From: Deinococcus roseus
GTDB lineage: Bacteria > Deinococcota > Deinococci > Deinococcales > Deinococcaceae
DNA length: 64,000 nt
Reading direction: 5' to 3'
Assembly (NCBI RefSeq): GCF_014646895.1
Contig: NZ_BMOD01000007.1
Span: 155,190-219,189, forward strand
A program made the position numbers and the translations under genes. Shown piece by piece: positions 17,081-26,180 of the stretch. Numbering within the stretch: position 1 is the first letter of the stretch; the number at the start of each line of letters is the position of its first letter. A model generated the notes under the pieces. The model ran no database searches. It was given only the letters and a program-made list of their open reading frames with translations, and was not told where the DNA came from.

Positions 17081-18052
17081 TCAGTAAGCGGAGGGGAGCA
17101 GTTTGGCTGCGTTGGCAGAGTGGAACTCGCGGTCAGGGTTGATGATCTTGGCGTTGATCTTCTTGCCTGCAGCGTAATCCTTGAGGGTGGAGTAGGCTTT
17201 GGGGCCGAATTTGGGGTTGCACTCGACCACGTAGGCGATCTTGCCATCCACCACCAGTTGCACGGCTTCACGGCCACCGTCGATGGAGAGCACCAGCACG
17301 TCTTTGCCAGGTTTGCGGCCTGCGGCTTCCAGAGCAGCAATGGCACCGATGGCCATTTCATCGTTGTGGGCGTAGACCACGTCCACTTCGGGGTGGGCTT
17401 GCAGCAGGGTTTCCATCACCTGGCGGCCCTTGTCACGGGAGAAGTCACCAGTCTGGGAGGCCAGGATTTTCATGCCGGGGTTCTTGGCAATCACGTCATC
17501 GAAGCCTTTTTTGCGGTCGTTGGCAGGGCTGGAGCCGGTGGTGCCCTCCAGCTCAATGATGTTGGCCTTGCCGTTGGTTTTCTTGGCAATCCATTGACCG
17601 ACGCGCTGGCCTTCCTGGATGAAGTTGGAACCAATGAAGGTCACGTAGTCGTTGCCTGCTTTGGCGAGGCTCTGGTCCACGTTGCGGTCAATCAGGAACA
17701 CGGGGATGCCGGCTTTTTTGGCTTCCAGGATCACGGGAGCCAGGGGTTTTTCTTCACGGGGAGACAGGAAGATGGCGTCGACTTTCTGGGCGATCATGCT
17801 GCGCACGTCTGCCACCTGTTTGGCAGCGCTGCCCTGGGCGTCGGTGTAAACCAGTTGCCAGCCGAGCTTTTTGGCTTCATCCTGCATGCTCTGGGTCTGG
17901 GCGATGCGCCAGGGGTTGTTGCTTTCGGTCTGGGCGAAACCCACTTTGTAGGTGGCTTTTTTGGCCAGTTTGGGCAAACCGGTGTCTGCAGCCAGAGCGA
18001 CAGCGGTAACAGTGAGTGCAGCAGCCAAAACCATCAATTTTGCTTGTTTCAT
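17081..18052 (-). CDS. ytfQ: Periplasmic sugar-binding protein, YtfQ-like
   Basis: The 323-residue protein has a Sec signal peptide (residues 1-21, ending VALAA) and a type I periplasmic-binding fold. YtfQ-like features are VGFAQTESNNPWRIAQTQSM, the DAIFLSPREEKPL region, IPVFLIDRNVD, ELEGTTGSSPANDRKKGF and VYAHNDEMAIGAI. The TESNNPWR and SPREEKPL elements resemble the E. coli galactofuranose binder more than RbsB. It is the first gene of the operon, read from a consensus promoter, and delivers the sugar to the membrane complex. Confidence 0.9.
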   Translation of the reverse strand: MKQAKLMVLAAALTVTAVALAADTGLPKLAKKATYKVGFAQTESNNPWRIAQTQSMQDEAKKLGWQLVYTDAQGSAAKQVADVRSMIAQKVDAIFLSPREEKPLAPVILEAKKAGIPVFLIDRNVDQSLAKAGNDYVTFIGSNFIQEGQRVGQWIAKKTNGKANIIELEGTTGSSPANDRKKGFDDVIAKNPGMKILASQTGDFSRDKGRQVMETLLQAHPEVDVVYAHNDEMAIGAIAALEAAGRKPGKDVLVLSIDGGREAVQLVVDGKIAYVVECNPKFGPKAYSTLKDYAAGKKINAKIINPDREFHSANAAKLLPSAY

Positions 18053-18169
18053 GATTCTCTCCCCTTTCCATCCCTTGTGGAATGGAAATCAAAATGGCTT
18101 CCCAGAACAAGAGAAGGTGCAAAGGGGTGTTTGCCCTGGAAATGGATCAGGTTGTGTTGACCTAAAGCA

Positions 18170-18198
18170 ACTGTACGCCGCGCCCCTCTTTATGTCAA
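18170..18198 (-). promoter_or_regulatory. Promoter of the ytfQ-galM operon
   Basis: On the minus strand TTGACA (18193-18198) and TACAGT (18170-18175) are exactly 17 bases apart. The start would lie near 18163, leaving a leader of about 110 bases before ytfQ. Confidence 0.8.
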
Positions 18199-18256
18199 GC
18201 CTTTTGGATGTTATATTTGCAGAACAAGTGGTTTTATTCATTTAGAACGGGTTTTT

Positions 18257-18274
18257 CCATTTTGTTTGAAATGG
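18257..18274. promoter_or_regulatory. Candidate operator in the divergent regulator/ytfQ gap
   Basis: CCATTT and AAATGG form a perfect 6-bp inverted repeat separated by six bases, about 60 bases upstream of the ytfQ promoter. The rest of the 395-base gap (18053-18447) holds direct GTTGTA repeats near 18411-18428 just before the regulator. I see no other gene in it. Confidence 0.4.
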
Positions 18275-18447
18275 CATTACTGTCAAGTTTTTCTCAGGCA
18301 TTCAGTAAAGCTTCAGCGACCCCCAAACACATGGAGACAAGAACACCATCCAGGACAGCAATTGATCGATCACATTTGAAATGCGACTTGCATCTCCCGT
18401 AACATCAAAAAAAGTTGTAAAGTTGTAGCAATCACCTAGGAGGCCCC

Positions 18448-19410
18448 GTGATCATTGCCCGCAACAAAACCCTGGTCATTGACGGAGATGACGCACAAAA
18501 AGTCCTCTCTGCCCTCAACTCAGACACCAGATTGCTGATGCTCAGTTTGCTGTCGCACCGTGCCATGAACATGTCCGCACTCACCGAGGCCCTCGGACAG
18601 CCCCATTCTACCGTTGCCTTCAACCTCAAGCAACTTGAGGATGCTGGCCTGCTGCGGGTGCAGTACATTCCAGGCACCCGGGGCAAGCAGAAAATGATCT
18701 CCAAGAACTACGACGAGATCCTGCTGAAACTCCCTGGCGTGAACATTGAAGCCGAGCTGGACATTGTGGAGGTGTCCATGCCCATTGGGAATTACAAGCG
18801 CTTTCAGGCCAAACCCACCTGCGGCCTGGCTTCAGACACCAAGTTCATTGGACTGATTGACGACCCCAGAAGTTTTTACGAACCAGAGCACGTTTACGCC
18901 CAGATCATGTGGTTCCGTTCGGGGTATGTGGAGTACGACTTTCCCAACAACCTGCCTTACGGCTCGGTGGCCACCGAAATCGAACTCAGCATGGAAATCT
19001 GCTCTGAAGCGCCAGAATACGAACTGGACTGGCCCTCGGACATCACCCTGTGGGTCAATGGCATTGAAGTCGGCACCTGGACTTCTCCGGGGGATTTTGG
19101 GGGCGTGAAAGCCAAACTCACCCCGTCCTGGTGGTCGCTGGACCAGACCACCCACGGCCTGCTGAAACGCTGGCGCATCACCCAGGAAGGGTCTTTCATT
19201 GATGGGGAGCGGCTTTCTCCGGTCAGCATCCGCGATGTGAACATCCAGGACGCGGCCCACATCGAGGTGAAACTGGGCGTCAAACCCGATGCCCGCCATC
19301 CCGGAGGCATGAACCTTTTCGGCAAACGTTTTGGGAATTATGAGCAGGACATCGTGATGCGCACCCGCTATGCGTTTCAGGAAGGCGAACGGCCCTACAA
19401 AATCAAGTGA
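18448..19410 (+). CDS. ArsR-type HTH regulator with large C-terminal sensor domain
   Basis: The 320-residue protein starts with GTG (AGGAGG four bases upstream). A winged HTH spans about 15-80 (SALNSDTRLLMLSLLSHRAM, LGQPHSTVAFNLKQLEDAGL). The remaining 220 residues form a mostly beta, aromatic-rich domain (VYAQIMWFRSGYVEYDFP, ITLWVNGIEVGTWTSPGDFGG) that looks like a carbohydrate-sensing sandwich, though I cannot name it. Its divergent position to the furanose importer makes it the likely regulator of that operon. Confidence 0.78.
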   Translation: MIIARNKTLVIDGDDAQKVLSALNSDTRLLMLSLLSHRAMNMSALTEALGQPHSTVAFNLKQLEDAGLLRVQYIPGTRGKQKMISKNYDEILLKLPGVNIEAELDIVEVSMPIGNYKRFQAKPTCGLASDTKFIGLIDDPRSFYEPEHVYAQIMWFRSGYVEYDFPNNLPYGSVATEIELSMEICSEAPEYELDWPSDITLWVNGIEVGTWTSPGDFGGVKAKLTPSWWSLDQTTHGLLKRWRITQEGSFIDGERLSPVSIRDVNIQDAAHIEVKLGVKPDARHPGGMNLFGKRFGNYEQDIVMRTRYAFQEGERPYKIK

Positions 19411-19425
19411 TTTCCTTTGCCAGAC

Positions 19426-19456
19426 AGCACCGTTTTTCAGAACGGTGCTTTTTTTT
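19426..19456 (+). terminator. Rho-independent terminator after the regulator
   Basis: AGCACCGTT and AACGGTGCT pair around a six-base loop, followed by a run of seven or more T. Confidence 0.93.
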
Positions 19457-19763
19457 GTGCTCTCTTTTGGTTCGGCTTGTTCCATAAACCTTCCAATAAA
19501 CTTGAAGGTTTTGGCGTTCCAGCCACCATTCTCCTCAAAAAGAATGGTTTGTTTTTCCCTCTGGGTCAATAAATATCAGATTTATTTGACATTAACCCGT
19601 ATTTGTTGTTAGCATACGGGTACAGATTCATCCAACCGTTTCCCTGAAAGCCTCTGGCTTTCTTCAACCCTGCCCGTTCATGCTCACAGGCTGGACGCTG
19701 CTGAAAGAACGCCCTCCCACCCCCCATCTGGTGGTCGTGGCTGCATGCCCCGAGGAACCCAAA

Positions 19764-20606
19764 ATGGCAAAAGTCTCCATCATCATTCCACACTTCAACC
19801 ACCAGGATTTCATTGAGGACACCCTCAACAGCATCCTGGAACAGACGTACACCCAGTACGAAGTGGTGGTTGTCGATGATGGATCCACCGATCCCCGCGC
19901 CCGCCACAAACTCCGCAGCCTCACCTGCCCCAATGTCACCGTGCATTTTGAACCCCACCGCCACATTGCGGGATGCCGCAACCATGGCATCCGCCACACC
20001 CGTTCCGAGTACCTGCTGGTGCTGGACGCAGACGACCTGATCCACCCTGATTTTCTGCAATCAGCAGTCGAGGTGCTCGACAGCCAGCCAGAGGTGGGCG
20101 TGGTCAGCAGCTGGATCCAGACCTTCGGGGTGGGACGCTGGCTGGTCAAACCTGAAGGCGGCACCGTGGTGGACTTTCTGCACAAAAACAACTGCCCTGG
20201 CTCTGCACTCATTCGCCGCAGCAGCTGGCAGAAAGCCGGAGGGTACAAAGAACAGCTCAAGGGTCACTTTGAAGACTGGGATTTGTACCTGTCCATCACC
20301 GAACTGGGCGAACGCATTCACATTCTGCCCCATCCTTACCTGATGTACCGCACCCGCAATGCTTCGGCCAACATGACCAACCATCCTGTGCGGCTGGACC
20401 ACCTGCGTCCCATCATTGAGCTTCACCAGCACACCTACCAGAAACACCTGCTGGACGTGCTCCTCTGCAAAGAGCAGCAACTCATCCAGCAGCGCCAGCA
20501 CCTCAAGCACCTGCTCATCGAGCACCACCTGCCCCTGCCCGAAGTGACTTTTGGAGATGGCGGCATGGCCTTTGCCGTGGAGGTGGAATCCGCCCGTCCT
20601 GCCTGA
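19764..20606 (+). CDS. GT-A family 2 glycosyltransferase
   Basis: The 280-residue protein begins KVSIIIPHFNHQDFIEDTLN, followed by the nucleotide-binding VVVVDDGSTD and the metal-binding LVLDADDLIHPDF. These are the marks of an inverting GT2 enzyme. A second conserved acidic segment (HFEDWDLYLSITELG) fits the catalytic-base region. GAGGAA precedes ATG 19764, so the earlier in-frame ATG at 19680 is not used. No membrane helices are seen. The acceptor is unknown, but its place beside sugar genes suggests envelope or exopolysaccharide glycan synthesis. Confidence 0.88.
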   Translation: MAKVSIIIPHFNHQDFIEDTLNSILEQTYTQYEVVVVDDGSTDPRARHKLRSLTCPNVTVHFEPHRHIAGCRNHGIRHTRSEYLLVLDADDLIHPDFLQSAVEVLDSQPEVGVVSSWIQTFGVGRWLVKPEGGTVVDFLHKNNCPGSALIRRSSWQKAGGYKEQLKGHFEDWDLYLSITELGERIHILPHPYLMYRTRNASANMTNHPVRLDHLRPIIELHQHTYQKHLLDVLLCKEQQLIQQRQHLKHLLIEHHLPLPEVTFGDGGMAFAVEVESARPA

Positions 20607-20706
20607 TTTTGTTTGACCCTCTTTTTCTGGTGCAATGTGCCCCTTTGTGCCGCAAATATTTACCGTTCAAGGTTGTTTCTTAAAGAAACAGTCATGTGCT
20701 GGCATC

Positions 20707-20736
20707 CCATTCAAGTCCATTCAAGTCCATTCAAGT
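20707..20736 (+). repeat. Three 10-bp direct repeats upstream of the GH2 gene
   Basis: CCATTCAAGT occurs three times in tandem without gaps, about 20 bases before the ribosome site. It could be slippage-prone or bind a regulator. Confidence 0.9.
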
Positions 20737-20761
20737 TCATCCCCCTTCCAAAGGAGTTTTC

Positions 20762-23512
20762 ATGAAACAAAGCCATCTGTTCCCCCTCATCACCCTGATG
20801 CTGGCAGCGACGGGCTGCATGCAAAACAGCAGCCCAACCACCCCCCAGAAGCAGGCCACTGCCGTGCTGACCACCCCCTGGACCAGTCAGGTGTCCCAGA
20901 CACTGCCCTGGCCCGAATACCCCCGTCCCCAGATGACCCGCACCGACTGGCTGAACCTGAACGGCAAGTGGAGCTACTGGGGTGGATCTGCTGCACCCAG
21001 TGCCCTCAACACCCCTGCCACGGCCCCCAGCTTCCCGGCCAACCCCGAGCAGATCCTGGTGCCTTTCCCCCCCGAGTCCTACCTGTCCGGCATCCAGCGC
21101 AGACAGGAAATCAATGTCTGGTACAAGCGCACCTTCACCGTGCCCACCACCACCGCCTGGTCTGGCAAGCGTGTCAAACTGAACTTTGACGCCGTGGACC
21201 GCGACGCCACCGTGTACGTCAACGGCACCAAGGTGGGCACCCACAAAGGCGGCTATGACGCCTTTTCCTTCGACATCACCCCCTACCTGCGTGCAGGCAG
21301 CAACGACCTGGTGGTCGGAGCCTACGACACCACCGACGGCAACGGCCCGGTGGGCAAACAGACCCCCAACCCCAACGGCATTTTCTACACCGGCACCTCC
21401 GGCATCTGGCAGACCGTGTGGCTGGAACCCGTGGCCAGTGCCAACATCACCAGGCTTGAAATCACCCCTGATGTGCCCAACAGCCGCCTGAAAGTGATTG
21501 TGCACGGCAGCGGGATCAACGGCCAGACCGTGACAGCCACAGCGTCTACTGCAGGAACCACCATCGGCACCGCCACCGGCACCCCGGAAACCGTGTTCTA
21601 TGTGCCCGTTCCCAGCCCTCACCTGTGGTCTCCCAGCGATCCCTTCCTTTATGACCTGAAAATCCAGCTGAAAAGTGGCAGCACCGTGGTGGACGAAGTG
21701 GGCAGCTACTTCGGGATGCGCTCTTTGACCCTCAGCACCACCAACGGCGTGACCCGTCCCATGCTGAACGGCCAGTTCGTGTTCATGCACGGCCCCCTGG
21801 ACCAGGGCTTCTGGCCCGACGGCATCTACACCCCACCCACCGATGCCGCCATGAAGTTCGACCTGGAGCAAACCAAGGCGCTCGGTTTCAACATGACCCG
21901 CAAGCACATCAAGGTGGAAATGCAGCGCTGGTACTACTGGGCGGACAGGCTGGGTTTGATGGTCTGGCAGGACATGCCCAACATCTGGAACTCCGGCGAC
22001 ACCGCCACCCGCACCCGCTACGAAACCGAACTGCGTGAACTGGTGGACGAGCACCGCAACAGCCCTGCCATCGTCACCTGGGTGCCCTTCAACGAAGGCT
22101 GGGGGGCCTACAACCTGGCCAGCACAGCCACCACAGTCAAAGGCTGGGACCCCTCCAGATGGGTGAACCCCCACTCTGGTGTGAACTTTGCTCCTGGAGA
22201 TGCTGGAAACGGAGATTTCCTGGATCTGCACTCCTACCCTGGACCCGAAAGCCCCAACCCCAGCGCCACCCGCGTGGCCGTGCTCGGTGAAAACGGCGGC
22301 TTCGGTGTGAAGATTGCTGGGCACATGTGGGACCCCAACCAGACTTTCGCTTACCAGTGGTACCCGGATGCCACCAGCCTCACCAACGCCTACGTGGATT
22401 TGATCAACCGCACCCGCCCCCTGGTGTACAGCAAGGGCCTCAGTGCAGACGTGTACACCGAGATCACCGATGTGGAATACGAACTGAACGGCTTCTGGAC
22501 CTACGACCGCCAGCTGCCCAAAATGGACTTCGCACGGGTGAAAGCCGCCAACGAAGCCCTGATTCAGGGACTGCCCTACCTGCAGACGGGCACCAACGTG
22601 TCCTTCCTGACCTCCACCCCCAATGTCAACCGCTACATGCGCAACGCCGCACCCCTGGGCACCACCGAAGTGGTGAGTGGAGGCAGCACCGACGCCCTGA
22701 AACGCGAAACCTCCTTCAAAGTGGTCTCTGGTCTGGCAGACAACAACTGCTACTCTTTTGAATCGGTCAGCAACCCTGGCAACTTCATGCGGCACTACAA
22801 CTTCAGGTTGCAGTTCAACACCAACGACAACAGTGCTGTCTTCAAAAACGACGCCACCTTCTGCCCCAGAAAAGCCCTGGACGGGGTGGGTGGGATCTCC
22901 CTGGAATCCAAGAACCTGCCCGGGTATTACATCCGCCACCGGGCCAGTGAACTGTGGCTGGACCAGCTGCAGAACACCACCCTCTTCAAACAGGATGCCT
23001 CCTGGAACCCCATGGCTGCCTGGTGGAAGAGCTCCGTGGCTTTGCCTGTCAACGCTTACAAATCCCTCCGTGTGACCACCCCCGGTTTCACCAACCGCTA
23101 CGCCCGTCACATGAACAGCCTGGGCTACACCGAAATTGTGGACGCTGGCAGCACCACCACCCTGAAACAGGACGCCACCTTCAAGATCGTGACCGGTCTG
23201 GCAGACCCCACCTGTTACTCCTTCGAGGCCAGAAACTTCCCCGGACAGTTCCTGCGCCACGCCGACTCCAGAATCCGTCTGGACCCCAACGACAACAGCA
23301 CCCTGTTCAAGAACGACGCCACCTTCTGTGCCCACGCAGGCCTGAACGGTCAGGGTGTGGCCTTCCAGTCCATCAACTTCCCCAACCGCTACATCCGCCA
23401 CTACGACTCCAAGCTCTACATCACCAGCAGCACCGAAGGAAACGCCTGGGACAACCCCAACGGCTTCAACGACGACGTGAGCTGGGCCATCGACAACCCC
23501 TGGGCTCCCTGA
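20762..23512 (+). CDS. GH2-family glycosidase lipoprotein with two AbfB/CBM42-like modules
   Basis: The 916-residue product has a signal peptide ending LMLAATGC, a plausible lipobox, so it is probably anchored outside the inner membrane. The order is: GH2 sugar-binding domain (about 45-240: WYKRTFTVP, DAVDRDATVYVNGTKVG), Ig-like domain (about 240-335) and TIM barrel (about 340-600). The barrel shows the acid/base motif VPFNEGWG near 445 and a possible nucleophile in GENGGFG near 508. Two related beta-trefoil modules of the AbfB type (about 612-765 and 766-912) repeat NRYMRN/NRYARH, FMRHYNF/FLRHADS and YIRH. AbfB modules bind arabinofuranose side chains. AAAGGAG precedes the start. It probably trims furanose-bearing polysaccharides outside the cell for the nearby importer (inference). 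Confidence 0.85.
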   Translation: MKQSHLFPLITLMLAATGCMQNSSPTTPQKQATAVLTTPWTSQVSQTLPWPEYPRPQMTRTDWLNLNGKWSYWGGSAAPSALNTPATAPSFPANPEQILVPFPPESYLSGIQRRQEINVWYKRTFTVPTTTAWSGKRVKLNFDAVDRDATVYVNGTKVGTHKGGYDAFSFDITPYLRAGSNDLVVGAYDTTDGNGPVGKQTPNPNGIFYTGTSGIWQTVWLEPVASANITRLEITPDVPNSRLKVIVHGSGINGQTVTATASTAGTTIGTATGTPETVFYVPVPSPHLWSPSDPFLYDLKIQLKSGSTVVDEVGSYFGMRSLTLSTTNGVTRPMLNGQFVFMHGPLDQGFWPDGIYTPPTDAAMKFDLEQTKALGFNMTRKHIKVEMQRWYYWADRLGLMVWQDMPNIWNSGDTATRTRYETELRELVDEHRNSPAIVTWVPFNEGWGAYNLASTATTVKGWDPSRWVNPHSGVNFAPGDAGNGDFLDLHSYPGPESPNPSATRVAVLGENGGFGVKIAGHMWDPNQTFAYQWYPDATSLTNAYVDLINRTRPLVYSKGLSADVYTEITDVEYELNGFWTYDRQLPKMDFARVKAANEALIQGLPYLQTGTNVSFLTSTPNVNRYMRNAAPLGTTEVVSGGSTDALKRETSFKVVSGLADNNCYSFESVSNPGNFMRHYNFRLQFNTNDNSAVFKNDATFCPRKALDGVGGISLESKNLPGYYIRHRASELWLDQLQNTTLFKQDASWNPMAAWWKSSVALPVNAYKSLRVTTPGFTNRYARHMNSLGYTEIVDAGSTTTLKQDATFKIVTGLADPTCYSFEARNFPGQFLRHADSRIRLDPNDNSTLFKNDATFCAHAGLNGQGVAFQSINFPNRYIRHYDSKLYITSSTEGNAWDNPNGFNDDVSWAIDNPWAP

Positions 23513-23532
23513 GCTTTCATCATCTCGACCAG

Positions 23533-23567
23533 AACCGTAAAGGGGCATTCTCCCCTTTCCGGTTTTT
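23533..23567 (+). terminator. Terminator after the GH2 gene
   Basis: AACCG-T-AAAGGGG pairs with CCCCTTT-C-CGGTT, followed by T. One internal mismatch interrupts the stem. Confidence 0.8.
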
Positions 23568-23591
23568 CTGTGGATCAGGTGTTCAAACAGG

Positions 23592-24263
23592 TCAGCGGGC
23601 AATCCCCAGCGCAAAAGGCACAAACCCCAGGCTGCGAACCAGATGGGGCACCAGCAGAAACAGGGCTTCGGTGCCACGTGCAGATGAAATGTCTCCCAGG
23701 TCCAGCGTCCAGTCTGCAGGCCAGCCCAGCTCTTTCAGCAAAGCCTGCACGGTGGCCCTGGCCCTGCTGCTGTCTCCTGAAAGAAAAGCAGTGGGAGGGG
23801 TTTGCAGGGCATGCGGATCGGTCATGACTTTGAACATCATGGTGTTGAGGGTCTTGACCACTTCCGTTTCTGGCAGGGCTTCCTGCAATCTCTCCCCCAG
23901 GCTGCTGTCTGGATAAAGGGGTTCCATCTGGCCTGCACTGCGCTGCACAGCATTGGCCACATCCACCAGAATTTTGCCAGCCAGTTCTGACTGCAGGCCC
24001 CTGAGGACTTCCAGGCTGTGCTCTCCAGGCAGGGCGTTGATCACCAGTTCAGCCTGCCGGATGGCTGCGGCTGGATCAAGAAAAACAATTCCAGGGGCAT
24101 TCCAGCGCTCTGCACAGGCCTCAGGATCACGGGACCCCATCAACACAGGATGTCCGCGTTCTGCCAGTTTCTGTGCGAGGTTCTGTCCGACCCGTCCAGT
24201 CCCCAGAATGGCCATGGGTGTGGGGCGGGCAAAGTCCAGCAGAGGGGCATTTTCCAGGATCAT
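23592..24263 (-). CDS. F420-dependent-NADP-reductase-like Rossmann protein
   Basis: The 223-residue protein has the dinucleotide-binding motif AILGTGRVGQNLAQKLAERG with MGSRDPEA after strand 2, the NADP-type pattern of the NPD/F420 reductase family. ELVINALPGEHSLEVLRGL and ILVDVANAV follow in the expected places. Its ATG overlaps the stop of the phosphatase-like gene (ATGA), so the two are coupled. Substrate and cofactor identity are uncertain; many members do not use F420. Confidence 0.82.
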   Translation of the reverse strand: MILENAPLLDFARPTPMAILGTGRVGQNLAQKLAERGHPVLMGSRDPEACAERWNAPGIVFLDPAAAIRQAELVINALPGEHSLEVLRGLQSELAGKILVDVANAVQRSAGQMEPLYPDSSLGERLQEALPETEVVKTLNTMMFKVMTDPHALQTPPTAFLSGDSSRARATVQALLKELGWPADWTLDLGDISSARGTEALFLLVPHLVRSLGFVPFALGIAR

Positions 24264-25099
24264 GCCAGGCTCCCGATGCCAGACAGCACCTGCACCGCCC
24301 AACCATGCACACCGGGGGCCGCCGCCAGAAAATCCGGGCTCTCTGGGGTCCAGGGGTTGCCGTGGGTGTCGGTGACCAGTCCACCAGCTTCGGTGACCAG
24401 TAGAAGGCCGGGCATCAAACCACTGCGCACCTGGCTGTATTCCCAGAACACATCGGTGTGACCTGCAGCCACCTGCATCAGGTGAAAACTGGTGGGCACC
24501 GAGGCCCGCAAGACCCGCCACTCTCCAGTCATGGCAGAAATGGATTCCCCCATGCGTTGCCGGGTGGCTTCGCTTTCAAAAGGCTCGGACTGTCCAGTGC
24601 TGACCATGGCAATGCTGAAATCGGTTTTCTGGGAGGTGGAAAGGGGCTGGCCATTGAGGGTTGCGCCTCCACCTTGCTGTGCAGCGTAGGTGTCACCGCT
24701 GAGGGGCACATGCACCACGGTCAGCACCGCCCGGTTGTCCCGGATCAGGGTGATGGTCAGGCACCATTCCGGCAGGCCATGGATGTGGTTGATGTTGCCT
24801 TCCACCGGGTCCAGCATCCACCATTCTCCGACTGGCAAAAGCCCGGTTTCCATTTCTTCTTTGACCCAGCCTGCCTGGGGTCTGGCTGCAGTGAGCAGCG
24901 GTTGCAGGATGGAGAGGGACACCTCATCGTTGGTTTGCAGGGCCAGTTGCAATTCTTCTGGCGTGCGGATGCGGGATTGCCTGGAGAAACGGGCCAGCAG
25001 TGCACCTCCTGCCGTCTGGGCAGCGCTCACCATCTGGGCAAGCAGCATTTGATCTGTGGTGGTTTGATCTGTGGTGGTTTGATCCAAATTTGAAGTCAT
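24260..25099 (-). CDS. Inositol-monophosphatase-family protein with altered active-site motifs
   Basis: The 279-residue protein keeps the IMPase layout, with the first metal-binding Glu pair in WVKEEMETG (about 77-85). The usual DPxDGTxNF is WMLDPVEGNINHIHG (about 95-110) and the later WD..A motif is FWEYSQVRSGL. Two catalytic aspartates therefore appear as glutamates. The closing EAGGLVTD is intact. It may be a divergent sugar/inositol phosphatase or a non-catalytic member. AAGGAA precedes the ATG at 25099. It forms a unit with the Rossmann protein and is divergent from a LysR regulator. Confidence 0.78.
   Translation of the reverse strand: MTSNLDQTTTDQTTTDQMLLAQMVSAAQTAGGALLARFSRQSRIRTPEELQLALQTNDEVSLSILQPLLTAARPQAGWVKEEMETGLLPVGEWWMLDPVEGNINHIHGLPEWCLTITLIRDNRAVLTVVHVPLSGDTYAAQQGGGATLNGQPLSTSQKTDFSIAMVSTGQSEPFESEATRQRMGESISAMTGEWRVLRASVPTSFHLMQVAAGHTDVFWEYSQVRSGLMPGLLLVTEAGGLVTDTHGNPWTPESPDFLAAAPGVHGWAVQVLSGIGSLA
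25051..25080. repeat. 15-bp tandem duplication inside the phosphatase gene
   Basis: GATCTGTGGTGGTTT occurs twice in a row near the 5' end of the coding sequence and adds a repeated DQTTT unit to the protein. The length keeps the frame. Confidence 0.85.
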
Positions 25100-25209
25100 G
25101 GTTTTTCCTTTCCTGGCTGCACTTTCAGCCACGAACACCTTCTGAATGAAGGGTAACAGGGTTGCCATCTGACTACAAATGCAATTTTGTAAACTAGAAT
25201 ATTACCTGT

Positions 25210-26130
25210 ATGCAACTGGACCTGAACCTCCTGAGGGCACTGGATGTGCTGCTGGAAGAAAACAGTGTGGGAGGGGCCGCGTTTCGCCTCAACCTCTCGG
25301 AACCCGCCATGAGCCGCACCCTCTCCCGCATCAGGAAGGTGACCGGAGATGCCATTCTGGTGCGCACCGGACACACCATGACCCCCACCCCTTATGCACA
25401 GCGCATCCGGGATGAAGTGCATTTGCTGGTGCAGCAGGCCCGGCTTTTGCTGGCCCCGCAAAAGGAGCTGGATCCGCTCACCCTCAGCAGAACCTTCACC
25501 CTGCGCAGCAATGAAGCCATCCTGTCCCGCATTGGACCGGACCTGCTGGCCCGCATTGCAAAGCAGGCCCCTCAGGTGCGGCTGCGGTTCCTGGCAGAAA
25601 GCAGCACCGACACCCCGGAGTTGCGCCACGGTCACATTGACCTGGAAATGGGCTCCAGCACCCCCAATCTTCCCGAATTCAGGCATGAAACCCTGGGAGA
25701 AGACCACCTGGAGGTGGTGATGCGCTCCGATCACCCGCTGGCTGTGGGAGATTTGACCCCTGAACGTTACGCTGCAGCACGGCATGTGAGTGTGTCCAGA
25801 AGGGGACGCTTGCGGGACCCCATGGATGACCTGCTGGAAACCCTGGGCCTGCAAAGGCAGGTGGTCACCACCGTGCCCAGCAGCATGGCGGCTTTGCAAT
25901 TCATCCAGCACAGTGAAATGGTGGTTCTGGCACCCGTAAAAATGGGACAGGCCCTGATTCAACAACTGGGCCTGATGTCTCGCCCTTTGCCCTTCCCCAT
26001 CCAGCCCACCCCTCTGGTGCTGATCTGGCATGGGCGCATGCAGGGAGATCTGGCCCATGTGTGGCTGCGGGAGAATGTGCGAGAAACCGTGAGGGCCGCT
26101 CTGGGAGATCTGCAAACCACAGCAGGCTGA
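25210..26130 (+). CDS. LysR-family transcriptional regulator
   Basis: The 306-residue protein is of the NodD/PcpR-like branch: LDLNLLRALDVLLEENSVGG, ALSRIRK-type recognition helix (MSRTLSRIRKVTGDAILVR) and a C-terminal effector domain. A TAGAAT box ends nine bases before the ATG with no Shine-Dalgarno, so the leader is very short. It is divergent from the phosphatase-reductase pair and is its likely regulator. Confidence 0.92.
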   Translation: MQLDLNLLRALDVLLEENSVGGAAFRLNLSEPAMSRTLSRIRKVTGDAILVRTGHTMTPTPYAQRIRDEVHLLVQQARLLLAPQKELDPLTLSRTFTLRSNEAILSRIGPDLLARIAKQAPQVRLRFLAESSTDTPELRHGHIDLEMGSSTPNLPEFRHETLGEDHLEVVMRSDHPLAVGDLTPERYAAARHVSVSRRGRLRDPMDDLLETLGLQRQVVTTVPSSMAALQFIQHSEMVVLAPVKMGQALIQQLGLMSRPLPFPIQPTPLVLIWHGRMQGDLAHVWLRENVRETVRAALGDLQTTAG

Positions 26131-26180
26131 ACCACCCATCCTTCTGGACAGCTCAGCCTGCTCCGTTTCAGAGCTTCAGG

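Noticed and set aside
20711..23677. Very long minus-strand open frame (988 codons) over the GH2 gene
   Set aside because: It is the mirror of a GC-rich real gene, has Gly/Val/His-rich low-complexity translation, no signal or motif, and the plus strand encodes a complete recognisable enzyme.
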